From Thermotogaceae bacterium (GTDB lineage: Bacteria > Thermotogota > Thermotogae > B21-G9 > HyVt-16): 5,058 nt of DNA. Under the pieces are notes generated by a model that saw nothing but the letters and a program-made list of their open reading frames with translations, had not been told where the DNA came from and ran no database searches. Location of the stretch: the NCBI GenBank assembly GCA_011043375.1, contig DQYP01000272.1, forward strand, positions 1 to 5,058. The letters run 5' to 3'. This document shows, in pieces, positions 1-4,824 of this stretch (position 1 is the stretch's first letter; each line of letters begins with the position of its first letter). A program made the translations under genes and the position numbers.

Positions 1-1
1 G

Positions 2-121
2 AAGCAGATAAAAGACAGAGGATATGCTGATAAATATAGAGGTAAAGAGGTATGGATAATGGGAATGAATATAGATTCAAGACAGAGGAAGATAGTTGAG
101 TATTTGGTGGAGAAAAGATAA
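2..121 (+). CDS. C-terminal end of an AAA-ATPase-like / PD-(D/E)XK nuclease-superfamily protein (partial)
   Basis: Only the last 39 codons are in the window; the 5' part lies outside. Reading from base 2, the peptide begins KQIKDRGYADKYRGKEVWI and ends in EYLVEKR before TAA at 119-121. The order 'QIK(D/E)xGYAxKYRGK', then a hydrophobic strand (VWIMGMNID) and a basic tail is the familiar C-terminus of proteins that pair an N-terminal AAA-ATPase-like domain (PF09820) with a C-terminal PDDEXK_9 domain (PF08011). That is recalled family knowledge, not a search result. These proteins are widespread accessory proteins of unknown biological role. The window ends with the start of another protein of the same type at 4825. 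The stop codon lies in the TAAGAT motif that opens the repeat downstream. Confidence 0.8.
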   Translation, partial: KQIKDRGYADKYRGKEVWIMGMNIDSRQRKIVEYLVEKR

Positions 122-208
122 GATTCCTCGTCACTGTCGTTCCTCAGAATGACAAAAACAAGAGAAATGTTATCGGAATGACAAGAAAAAATCATCCCAA
201 GTGAATGT
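119..208. repeat. Degenerate REP/BIME-like palindromic repeat
   Basis: The stretch starts TAAGATTCCTCG and contains ATTCC (124-128) facing a GAAT half at 147-150. A second half-unit GGAATGACA follows at 175-183, then TCATCCCAAG near 192-201. These words (TAAGATYCC, GGAATGACA, TCATCCC) recur in the repeats at 551-704, 2952-2981 and 4678-4779, so this is a diverged copy of the same dispersed element. It lies directly after the stop codon of the partial gene and between that gene and a convergent pseudogene, where its hairpins could help end transcription. I see no coding capacity in it. Confidence 0.65.
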
Positions 209-224
209 TCAAATAAGAATTTCT

Positions 225-466
225 TTAGGTATTAGACCTCAGTATTTCTTTAATCACTGGATCAACGATCTTGTAACGCTTCCCTCTTTCATCTATTTCA
301 ACAGTTACATAACACATATCAACCAATCTATTGAGAATCCTTGTAAAAGCCGCAAATGATCAAAAATCGCTCTTGCTTTTTGAAAGTCCATTCAAAGTTC
401 TTGGAGTTCCTTTTCTCTATTGAACAAATCTTCTCTCCTGGTTTTAGGTTTTGGATCAAAATACAT
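225..466 (-). pseudogene. Remnant of an archaeal-type (ATPase_2) P-loop ATPase, internally deleted
   Basis: Read on the minus strand, ATG at 466-464 opens a 24-codon frame that begins MYFDPKPKTRRED, continues LFNREKELQEL and stops at TGA 394-392. Position by position it is about half identical to the N-terminus of the intact ATPase at 1863 (MLFSFEPKTNRKE / LFDREEEFKSL). The core with Walker A, Walker B and sensor motifs is missing. After about 45 bases, in another frame and with an internal TGA, the sequence resumes as RILNRLVDMCYV...YKIVDPVIKEIL and ends at TAA 227-225. This matches the winged-helix tail of the 1863 protein (NLLINLMKLSYI...YEIIDPVLKDLL). The intact gene would have been about 1.1 kb, so some 0.85 kb was deleted. 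The ribosome-binding site AGGGGTG (479-473) and the promoter remain intact. Family assignment rests on this alignment; no protein product is expected. Confidence 0.85.
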
Positions 467-478
467 ATATAACACCCC

Positions 479-531
479 TGATAGTAACTATCACTGGTGA
501 TAGTATATCACAAATCAACCTGATTTATCAA
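479..531 (-). promoter_or_regulatory. Promoter and palindromic operator of the ATPase pseudogene
   Basis: On the minus strand, TTGATA (531-526) and TATACT (507-502) are separated by 18 bases and form a good sigma-70-type promoter. The TG two bases before TATACT gives an extended -10, TGATATACT. Overlapping the end of the -10 is a perfect 8+8 palindrome with a 2-base centre, ACTATCACCAGTGATAGT (504-487). A further half-site ACTATCA (485-479) repeats the first half exactly 19 bases later and runs into the Shine-Dalgarno sequence. The position across the likely start point suits a repressor site. The 19-base period equals that of the operator before the intact ATPase at 1863, although the sequence differs. 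Confidence 0.65.
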
Positions 532-550
532 AAAGTATCAAAGTATCGCA

Positions 551-704
551 TCATCCCAAGCTCTTCTCTTTTTGTCATCCTGAGCGTGAGCGAAGGATCT
601 TTCGTCGCTAACGCTCCTTCGGAATGACAAGGAAAATGTCATCCCGAATGAAACAAGGGATCTTATTGGAATAATAAGAATGATGTTTTTACATCTGTCA
701 TTCC
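551..704. repeat. Compound REP/BIME-like repeat, copy A
   Basis: The stretch consists of back-to-back imperfect hairpins. One is ATCCT...AGGAT with a GAGCGTGAGCGA-type loop (about 577-598). The next is the TCGTCGCTAACG...GGAATGACA unit (602-629). A TGTCATCCC...GGGATCTTA unit (637-665) follows, with an extra TGTCATTCC half (696-704) reaching the stop codon of the gene at 698. Bases 602-648 match the reverse complement of 4696-4742 exactly (47 of 47). The wider stretch 551-665 is recognisably homologous, inverted, to 4678-4779, including the TAAGATCCCT end. The general form, a TGTCATYCC...GGATC palindrome, is common among dispersed bacterial repeats. No transposase is present, so the element would have to be moved in trans. 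An open frame across it on the minus strand (538-729) is a by-product of the repeat. Confidence 0.85.
669..695 (-). terminator. Weak candidate terminator after the guanylyltransferase gene
   Basis: Just past the stop codon, the minus strand can form GATGT-AAAA-ACATC (695-682), a 5-bp stem. It is followed by the T-rich run ATTCTTATTATT. The stem is short and AT-rich and the tail is interrupted, so this is marginal. The stronger hairpins of the adjoining repeat may serve instead. Confidence 0.3.
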
Positions 705-1672
705 TGCCTAAGTCTTTTAACAGCCTCACGAATCATCTGCAAATTATCATCCTTCGCAACTAAAATTCCATTATCCGTTTCTACTATCACTACTCCTTCG
801 ATTCCAATCGCCACAACAGGCTTTGTCGCTTTTATAAACACATCCTTACTGCTCACCAAGACACTCTCGGTGTTTCCCACTTTCAGTTCTTTCAGAGATG
901 CCCAATTTCCCACATCTGACCACTCAAATTCTGCCATCACCATTGATATCTCCGTTGTTTTTTCCATCAACGCATGATCTATTGATATACTCATAACGTT
1001 GCTATATACTTCATTTAAATCTTCTTTATTTAAAAATGGTTCTATTATCTCTGGGCTATGCTTTTTCATTTCCTCAATGAAAAAATCCTTTCTCCACATG
1101 AACATACCGCTGTTCCAAAAAAATTTTCCGCTGTCCACATACTCTTTTGCCTTTTCATAGGAAGGTTTTTCATGAAACTTCTTTACATTCTTTATCCTTC
1201 CTTTACCAATAGCCTCAATATAACCATACTCTGTTTCATATCTTGATGGCTTTATTCCAAAAGTGATTATCTTATCATTCTCTTTTAAAAACTCTTCAGC
1301 TATCTCAACAGTTTGCCAAAACTTTTCAACATCTGGAATATAATGATCTGCAGGGACAACGAAAATTATCTCATTGTCAGCTTCAACTGAGAGTGTTCCA
1401 AAAACACATGCAGCAGCCGTATTTTTCTTGTCTGGTTCAAGTAGAACATTTTTCTTAGGTAATTCAGGGAGATTCTCGCACGTCTTCTGAGCGTATTTAT
1501 ATAACGTAACAACGTAAATATCACTTGGTGGTAATCTATATCTCAATCGCGCATATGTCTGTTGAAGTAAGGTTTTATCGGAAAACAATCTCAGAAATTG
1601 CTTTGGTGTTTTGTTAGTGGATAAAGGCCAGAATCTTTCACCAGAACCTCCTGCAAGGATCAAGGCTTTCAT
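698..1672 (-). CDS. manC: Mannose-1-phosphate guanylyltransferase (GDP-mannose pyrophosphorylase)
   Basis: The 324-residue protein should catalyse GTP + mannose 1-phosphate = GDP-mannose + PPi in the cytoplasm, supplying GDP-mannose for glycans or mannosyl compounds. Visible motifs are the nucleotidyltransferase signature LAGGSGERFWPLS (6-18) with PKQFL (23-27), EPDKKNTAAA (79-88), the metal-binding VPADH (106-110), FHEKP (166-170), WNSGMFMW (186-193), SIDHALME (230-237) and WSDVGNW (251-257). The C-terminal part is a short beta-rich segment. There is no phosphomannose isomerase cupin domain, so this is the single-function form of about 330 residues rather than the 470-residue fused type. ATG at 1672-1670 is supported by AGGAGG (1686-1681), 8 bases upstream. 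The gene stands alone, with no other sugar gene in view, and is divergent from the ATPase at 1863. Its TGA stop lies inside a TGTCATTCC repeat half-unit. The symbol is by family; the context does not show which glycan it serves. Confidence 0.93.
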   Translation of the reverse strand: MKALILAGGSGERFWPLSTNKTPKQFLRLFSDKTLLQQTYARLRYRLPPSDIYVVTLYKYAQKTCENLPELPKKNVLLEPDKKNTAAACVFGTLSVEADNEIIFVVPADHYIPDVEKFWQTVEIAEEFLKENDKIITFGIKPSRYETEYGYIEAIGKGRIKNVKKFHEKPSYEKAKEYVDSGKFFWNSGMFMWRKDFFIEEMKKHSPEIIEPFLNKEDLNEVYSNVMSISIDHALMEKTTEISMVMAEFEWSDVGNWASLKELKVGNTESVLVSSKDVFIKATKPVVAIGIEGVVIVETDNGILVAKDDNLQMIREAVKRLRQE

Positions 1673-1680
1673 TTTTCATA

Positions 1681-1754
1681 CCTCCTATATCTTCAATTTC
1701 GAAATAAAAGGTTTTTCACTTACATTTTAACATTCTGATCTGTTCATTGATCAA
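1681..1754 (-). promoter_or_regulatory. Ribosome-binding site and possible promoter of the guanylyltransferase gene
   Basis: AGGAGG (1686-1681) is a near-consensus Shine-Dalgarno sequence. Upstream, TTGATC (1754-1749) could be a -35, with GTTAAA (1731-1726) 17 bases away or TAAAAT (1729-1724) 19 bases away as a weak -10. TGATC (1736-1740) and GATCA (1749-1753) form a 5-bp inverted repeat with an 8-base spacer inside this candidate promoter. The ribosome-binding site is firm; the promoter is tentative. Bases 1755-1800, between the two divergent genes, show nothing else I can name. Confidence 0.45.
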
Positions 1755-1800
1755 AAAAATGAAAAGGTGATCTATAGACAGGCTATTCACCAACAATTTA

Positions 1801-1858
1801 ACTTCTGCCATCGGAAGCTACTTCTGCCCCCGGAAGTGATATAATGAATCAGGGGTGA
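1801..1858 (+). promoter_or_regulatory. Tandem 19-nt-period operator, extended -10 and Shine-Dalgarno of the ATPase_2 gene
   Basis: Two near-identical 18-base imperfect palindromes stand in tandem, ACTTCTGCCATCGGAAGC (1801-1818) and ACTTCTGCCCCCGGAAGT (1820-1837), with starts exactly 19 bases apart. They occupy the position where a -35 box would be, and no recognisable -35 is present. Three bases later comes an extended -10, TGATATAAT (1837-1845, -10 at 1840-1845). AGGGGTGA follows at 1851-1858 and the ATG at 1863. Transcription starting about 7 bases after the -10 would leave a leader of only about 10 bases. The tandem palindromes suggest a dimeric regulator bound twice on one face of the DNA, either an activator or an autoregulator. 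Confidence 0.6.
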
Positions 1859-1862
1859 TAAT

Positions 1863-2948
1863 ATGTTGTTCTCCTTTGAGCCCAAAACCAACAGAAAAGA
1901 ACTTTTTGATAGAGAGGAAGAATTCAAGAGTCTGGAATCTTCATTGAAAACATATCCAATTGTTGTCGTCACAGGCCTTAGAAGGGTTGGAAAATCGTCA
2001 CTAATAAGGGCCTTTTACAATGAATACAATTATCCTGGAATTTTTATCGATTGTAGAAAATTGTACACAACGGGCATGGGAAGTATAAAAACTGTTGACT
2101 TCCTTAATGAAATTGAAAAAAAATTACGTGACCTTTCAAAAAGAGAGAAATTCAATTCGATTATTAGAATTCTGAAAAGAATAAACATTGCAGGTGCTAC
2201 GATTGAATTTGAGCATGGTGAACGGAATCTCCCGGAGATATTTGAAAAGCTCAACGAATTTGCTCAAGAAAGTGATAACTTGTTTATAATTTATCTTGAT
2301 GAAGCCCAATATATGAGATTTTTTGGCTCGCGTGGTGGAAAGGAACTTCTCGCATTACTCGCGTATTCCTATGATTATCTAAAAAAACTCAGATTTGTGA
2401 TAACGGGTTCAGAAATAGGAGTGCTTCACGATTTTTTGAAACATGATGATTACGATTCTCCATTGTACGGGAGACCACTCTATGAAATCGTAGTTAAACC
2501 TTTCACACCAGAACTGTCAATAAAATTTCTACAGAAAGGGTTTGAAGAATTTAATATAAAAGCAGATTTCGATCTCAGTGAAATAGTAAAGATAATAGAT
2601 GGAATACCAGGATATTTGGTTCATTTTGGTTTAAAATATGTAGAAACAGGTGATAAATGTGAAGCATTAAAAAGCATGTACCATACCCTTGAAGGACTCA
2701 TTAAAAATGAACTATCCGAATTATCCAAAAGAAGTGAAAGATATGAAAAAGTGTTGAAACTAATAGCTCAAGGTATAAACACGTGGAGTCAACTAAAAAA
2801 TTGGTTTTACTCCAAAAACGACAGAATCAGTGATTCTAGACTTCAAAATCTATTAATCAATTTAATGAAACTATCCTACATTTCTAAAAGCAAGGAAGGT
2901 TATGAAATAATCGATCCTGTTTTAAAGGACTTATTAAAGCGCATGTGA
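1863..2948 (+). CDS. Archaeal-type P-loop ATPase (ATPase_2 family) with C-terminal winged-helix domain
   Basis: The protein has 361 residues. In order: an N-terminal box EPKTNRKELFDREEEF (6-21), which resembles the FxxRxxEL start of the family; Walker A GLRRVGKSS (38-46, K44); Walker B FIIYLDEAQY (141-150, D146 E147); a sensor-1-like FVITGSEIGVL (178-188); GRPLYEIVVKPFTPE (203-217), typical of this STAND/MNS-type clade; IIDGIPGYLVHFG (244-256); and a C-terminal winged helix (about 290-361) ending YEIIDPVLKDLLKR. This layout fits PF01637. All key ATPase residues are present, so it is probably an active ATPase. The family's role is unknown; members are abundant in thermophilic archaea and bacteria. 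No membrane segment is seen. ATG at 1863 is preceded by AGGGGTGA with a 4-base gap. A REP unit lies 3 bases after the stop. A decayed paralogue lies at 225-466. Family confidence is high; no function should be inferred. Confidence 0.9.
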   Translation: MLFSFEPKTNRKELFDREEEFKSLESSLKTYPIVVVTGLRRVGKSSLIRAFYNEYNYPGIFIDCRKLYTTGMGSIKTVDFLNEIEKKLRDLSKREKFNSIIRILKRINIAGATIEFEHGERNLPEIFEKLNEFAQESDNLFIIYLDEAQYMRFFGSRGGKELLALLAYSYDYLKKLRFVITGSEIGVLHDFLKHDDYDSPLYGRPLYEIVVKPFTPELSIKFLQKGFEEFNIKADFDLSEIVKIIDGIPGYLVHFGLKYVETGDKCEALKSMYHTLEGLIKNELSELSKRSERYEKVLKLIAQGINTWSQLKNWFYSKNDRISDSRLQNLLINLMKLSYISKSKEGYEIIDPVLKDLLKRM

Positions 2949-2951
2949 TAT

Positions 2952-2981
2952 TAAGATCCCTCACGTTCGTTCGGGATGACA
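2952..2981. repeat. Single REP-like palindromic unit
   Basis: TAAGATCCCTCAC begins 3 bases after the TGA of the ATPase gene. The unit folds as ATCCC (2956-2960) with GGGAT (2973-2977), and inside this ACG (2963-2965) pairs with CGT (2968-2970), leaving TC/TC mismatches. It is the same unit as the left half of the repeat at 4678. It separates convergent genes and may act as a bidirectional hairpin. On the minus strand it replaces the end of hicA. Confidence 0.75.
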
Positions 2982-3064
2982 CAATACATCACAGTGGCTC
3001 CTGCTTTGCCTGACAAGTTTGAACCTGTATTTTTCAACAAACTTTATGGCTTGATCTTAAGCAT
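2961..3064 (-). pseudogene. hicA: hicA toxin remnant, frameshifted and truncated by a REP unit
   Basis: On the minus strand an ATG (3064-3062) directly follows the TAA of the hicB remnant. It reads MLKIKP and then stops. One frame over, the sequence reads AIKFVEKYRFKLVRQSRSH, which matches the HicA core (IKxLEKxGFxxVRQxGSH) with its catalytic-region histidine. A small deletion therefore joined the N-terminus out of frame. After SHCDVLC the frame enters the REP unit at about 2981 and ends at TGA 2963-2961, so the last 25 or so residues of a normal HicA (about 70-80 residues) are gone. HicA is an mRNA-cleaving toxin of type II toxin-antitoxin pairs; this copy cannot be functional. Recognition is by motif only. 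Confidence 0.75.
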
Positions 3065-3259
3065 TTATATTTCAACCGTTGTAAAGGATATCGATTCCGG
3101 AGCTGGTATCTCTTCGGCATTTTCGAGTATATCTTCAATGTGGAGTTTGATAGCGTCTTTGATATTCTCAAGAGCTTCTTCATAGGTATCGCCTTGTGAA
3201 TAACAGCCTCGAAGTTCTGGACAATACGCATAATAACCATTGATTATTATATTTTCGTG
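3065..3259 (-). pseudogene. hicB: hicB antitoxin-like remnant (no usable start codon)
   Basis: The minus-strand frame contains NGYYAYCPELRGCYSQGDTY, then EEALENIKDAIKLHIEDILE and EEIPAPESISFTTVEI. This is a clear HicB (UPF0150) antitoxin domain with the GYYAYCPELxGCYSQG signature and the conserved EALENIKxAI helix. The stop is TAA 3067-3065, directly abutting the hicA ATG. Upstream the frame has only HENIII before an in-frame TAA (3262-3260), with no ATG, GTG or TTG and no Shine-Dalgarno. About 10 N-terminal residues of a usual HicB seem to be missing. No C-terminal DNA-binding extension is present, so it would be the short form. The body is otherwise undamaged, so recent loss of the start or use of a rare start codon are the two options. 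Confidence 0.75.
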
Positions 3260-3267
3260 TTAAGTTA

Positions 3268-3300
3268 TTATACTTTGAAGTATTATACTTCAAAGTATAA
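3268..3300. promoter_or_regulatory. 33-bp palindrome made of two tandem operator-like units
   Basis: Arms of 15 bases (3268-3282 and 3286-3300) are perfectly complementary around a TTA centre. Each half is itself a palindrome: ATACTTTGAAGTAT (3270-3283) and ATACTTCAAAGTAT (3285-3298). It lies directly upstream of the hicB remnant on the minus strand, where TATAAT is read at 3272-3267. On the plus strand TATAAC (3296-3301) is followed closely by AGGTGTGA (3306-3313). It could be the hicBA operator or the operator of a lost plus-strand gene. The ACTT...AAGT core resembles the ACTTC...GAAGT operator at 1801-1837. The hairpin is AT-rich with no T tract, so I do not call it a terminator. Confidence 0.6.
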
Positions 3301-3460
3301 CGTTTAGGTGTGATTCAATTGTGAGCATTAATGAAAACACATATGTGGGACAACATTATACATCATACACACCAAAAGGCAACAAGAAAAGTTCGAAATT
3401 TATAACGTTTTATCATCAATGCGTATTTTTAAAGTACTATTTATTGAAAATATTTAATAT
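3301..3460 (+). other. Gene-poor stretch with one doubtful 56-codon open frame
   Basis: No recognisable gene is present on either strand. On the plus strand GTG at 3321 opens a 56-residue frame beginning VSINENTYVGQHYTSYTP and ending at TAA 3489-3491. A Shine-Dalgarno-like AGGTGTGA (3306-3313) stands at a plausible distance. The composition is unremarkable, the product matches no family I know, and its stop runs into the -10 of the next gene. A 10-base word, TATAACGTTT, occurs at 3296-3305 and again at 3401-3410. The region may be the front end of a deleted gene that used the palindrome at 3268 as its operator, but that is speculation. Confidence 0.3.
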
Positions 3461-3506
3461 TCGTATTATTATAGTACGATTTATGATATAATCGTATTGA
3501 GGTGAG
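3461..3506 (+). promoter_or_regulatory. Promoter, inverted repeats and Shine-Dalgarno of the DUF4143 ATPase gene
   Basis: TATAAT (3487-3492) with TG before it gives the extended -10 TGATATAAT, the same nine bases as at the ATPase gene starting at 1863. No good -35 is seen. TCGTA words alternate in orientation at 3461-3465 (TCGTA), 3475-3479 (TACGA) and 3492-3496 (TCGTA). TACGATT (3475-3481) and AATCGTA (3490-3496) form a perfect 7-bp inverted repeat that encloses the -10. GAGGTGAG (3499-3506) is the Shine-Dalgarno, 7 bases before ATG 3514. This favours that ATG over the in-frame GTG at 3502, which lies within the site. Confidence 0.55.
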
Positions 3507-3513
3507 AAAACTT

Positions 3514-4680
3514 ATGGATTTAGATCAAATCATAGAAAAGTTAGAATTAAAGCAAGAAAGACTTTTTCACAATTTACCTTTGAAGAAAAGATTGATATTT
3601 AAAAATATTTTTCCTATAAACAACAGAGGAATTCTTTATTATGGACCAAGGGGTGTTGGAAAAACAACTTTTTTGCTGATGAAATCGAAAGATAAAAACA
3701 TGCTCTACATTTCCGGGGATGATCCAATTATTTCACAAATATCTATATATGAACTATCTGAAAGAGCTTTTTTAAACGGATACAGTGGGGTTATAGTAGA
3801 TGAGGTTCATTACATAAACAATTGGGGTATGCAAATAAAAGCTCTATATGATTCCTTCCCAAATAGGGAGATTTGGATAAGTGATAGCAGTGGGATAGTT
3901 TTGAAAAAAGGATTGGCTGATTTATCAAGAAGATTTATAAAGGTTCGTATTCCACTTCTATCCTTCAGAGAATATATACATCTTAAGGAAGGCATAGAAT
4001 ATGAAACTTTAGATGACCCATTTGAAAAGGATAAAAATCGGCTTTTCTCTATAGCGAATGAAATCAATGTGTTGAAACTATTCAGAGAATACATAGAATC
4101 TGGAACAAGGCCGTTTTTCTTAGAAGGGCATTTTGAAGAGAAAATGATAAATATCCTTGAAAAAACCATTTACAGTGACATCCCTTTCTTTTTAAGTACG
4201 GTGAATGAGAATCATTTGAGACTGATAAAAAGTGTGGTGGGATATCTTTTAGTATCTAAAATACCAACCATAAATGTTGAGGGGATGTGCAAGAAATTCA
4301 GTGTTGGAAAAAATAAACTTTATGAACTTTTAAATGTTATGGATGAGATTGATCTTATAAACGTAATCCATAAAGAAAAAGACTTCAGTGTCTATTCAAA
4401 AGGTAAAAAAATCTTTCTTGCAGATCCTTCTTATTATTACATTTTCAATGGTGAAACAGGTAATGCGCGAGAAGCCTATGTGGTTTTTACATTAAGAGAG
4501 AAAGCAGAGGTATTTGCGTCAAAAAATGAAGAAGAAGGAGATTTTATCTGGAGAGGGATAAAAATAGAAGTTGGCGGGAAAAGTAAAAAAGCGAAAAAGG
4601 CAGATTTCGTTGTGAGTGATAACTTAGATATACCATACAAGAACAAAGTACCTCTTTGGGGGCTTGGGTTTTTGTGGTAA
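3514..4680 (+). CDS. AAA_14 / DUF4143-type P-loop ATPase
   Basis: The protein has 388 residues from ATG 3514; an in-frame GTG at 3502 would add four residues but sits in the Shine-Dalgarno sequence. Visible features are Walker A YYGPRGVGKTT (42-52, K50), Walker B GVIVDEVHY (92-100, D96 E97), WISDSSGIVL (121-130) in the sensor position, LSRRFIKVRIPLLSFREYIHL (137-157; the 'PLSFxEf' motif of the family), a helical middle with a winged-helix-like stretch (about 235-290), and a C-terminal DUF4143 region. In the C-terminus DFIWRGIKIEVGGKSK (343-358) and the end NKVPLWGLGFLW are typical, and the D...E-V-G-G-K spacing resembles the restriction-endonuclease-like fold of that domain. The GRY usual after the sensor reads SRRF here. 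The length and both termini look complete. The family is widespread and accessory, with no settled function; some members lie near toxin-antitoxin genes, as here. Confidence 0.9.
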   Translation: MDLDQIIEKLELKQERLFHNLPLKKRLIFKNIFPINNRGILYYGPRGVGKTTFLLMKSKDKNMLYISGDDPIISQISIYELSERAFLNGYSGVIVDEVHYINNWGMQIKALYDSFPNREIWISDSSGIVLKKGLADLSRRFIKVRIPLLSFREYIHLKEGIEYETLDDPFEKDKNRLFSIANEINVLKLFREYIESGTRPFFLEGHFEEKMINILEKTIYSDIPFFLSTVNENHLRLIKSVVGYLLVSKIPTINVEGMCKKFSVGKNKLYELLNVMDEIDLINVIHKEKDFSVYSKGKKIFLADPSYYYIFNGETGNAREAYVVFTLREKAEVFASKNEEEGDFIWRGIKIEVGGKSKKAKKADFVVSDNLDIPYKNKVPLWGLGFLW

Positions 4681-4779
4681 GATCCCTCACATGCGTTCGG
4701 GATGACATTTTCCTTGTCATTCCGAAGGAGCGTTAGCGACGAGGAATCCTTTGGTTGGTAGTGATAGCGATGGGATGAT
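4678..4779. repeat. Compound REP/BIME-like repeat, copy B
   Basis: The repeat opens with TAAGATCCCT, whose TAA is the stop codon of the gene before it. The first hairpin is ATCCC (4682-4686) with GGGAT (4699-4703). After ATTTTCCT comes a second hairpin, ATTCC (4719-4723) with GGAAT (4743-4747), whose loop contains GAGCGTTAGCGACG. A worn third unit ends in GGGATGAT (4772-4779). Bases 4696-4742 are the exact reverse complement of 602-648. The TGACA...TGTCA junction between units gives the head-to-head layout seen in BIMEs. It separates the DUF4143 gene from the next ATPase gene, and the candidate promoter of that gene lies in its right end. Confidence 0.85.
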
Positions 4780-4817
4780 AATATTGATACGTATGTGGTA
4801 TCTCGAAATTCAAGGAG
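4755..4817 (+). promoter_or_regulatory. Candidate promoter, inverted repeat and Shine-Dalgarno of the AAA-ATPase-like gene
   Basis: TTGGTA (4755-4760) and TAATAT (4779-4784) lie 18 bases apart. TG precedes the latter to give the extended -10 TGATAATAT. Both lie in the end of the REP-like repeat. GATAC (4786-4790) and GTATC (4798-4802) form a 5-bp inverted repeat just after the -10. AAGGAG (4812-4817) is a strong Shine-Dalgarno 7 bases before the GTG at 4825. The Shine-Dalgarno is firm; the promoter and operator are tentative. Confidence 0.4.
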
Positions 4818-4824
4818 TGAAAAA

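Noticed and set aside
119..208. Possible CRISPR array from repeated GGAATGACA-like words
   Set aside because: The words alternate in orientation and have irregular spacing, and there are no regular spacers. They form hairpins of a REP-like repeat.
551..704. Possible insertion sequence or transposon remnant
   Set aside because: No transposase coding, no target duplication and no pair of terminal repeats were seen. Internal palindromes explain the symmetry.
538..729. A minus-strand open frame of 63 codons starting in the 3' end of the guanylyltransferase gene
   Set aside because: It is the translation of the palindromic repeat. Frames of this kind (with peptides such as SFAHAQDD) are a known by-product of such repeats, and it has no ribosome-binding site.
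3034..3240. A minus-strand frame of 68 codons, and an opposite one at 2976-3185
   Set aside because: Both are out-of-frame shadows of the hicB and hicA remnants, which show clear family motifs in a third frame.
3268..3300. The 33-bp palindrome as an intrinsic terminator
   Set aside because: The stem is AT-rich and no T tract follows on either strand. No intact gene ends beside it.
3321..3491. Small open frame with a GTG start and a Shine-Dalgarno-like site
   Set aside because: It is not called as a gene because the product resembles nothing known and it runs into the next promoter. It is kept only as a note in the intergenic entry.
3810..4169. A minus-strand frame of 119 codons
   Set aside because: It is antisense to the ATPase core of the DUF4143 gene, has no ribosome-binding site and resembles no known family.
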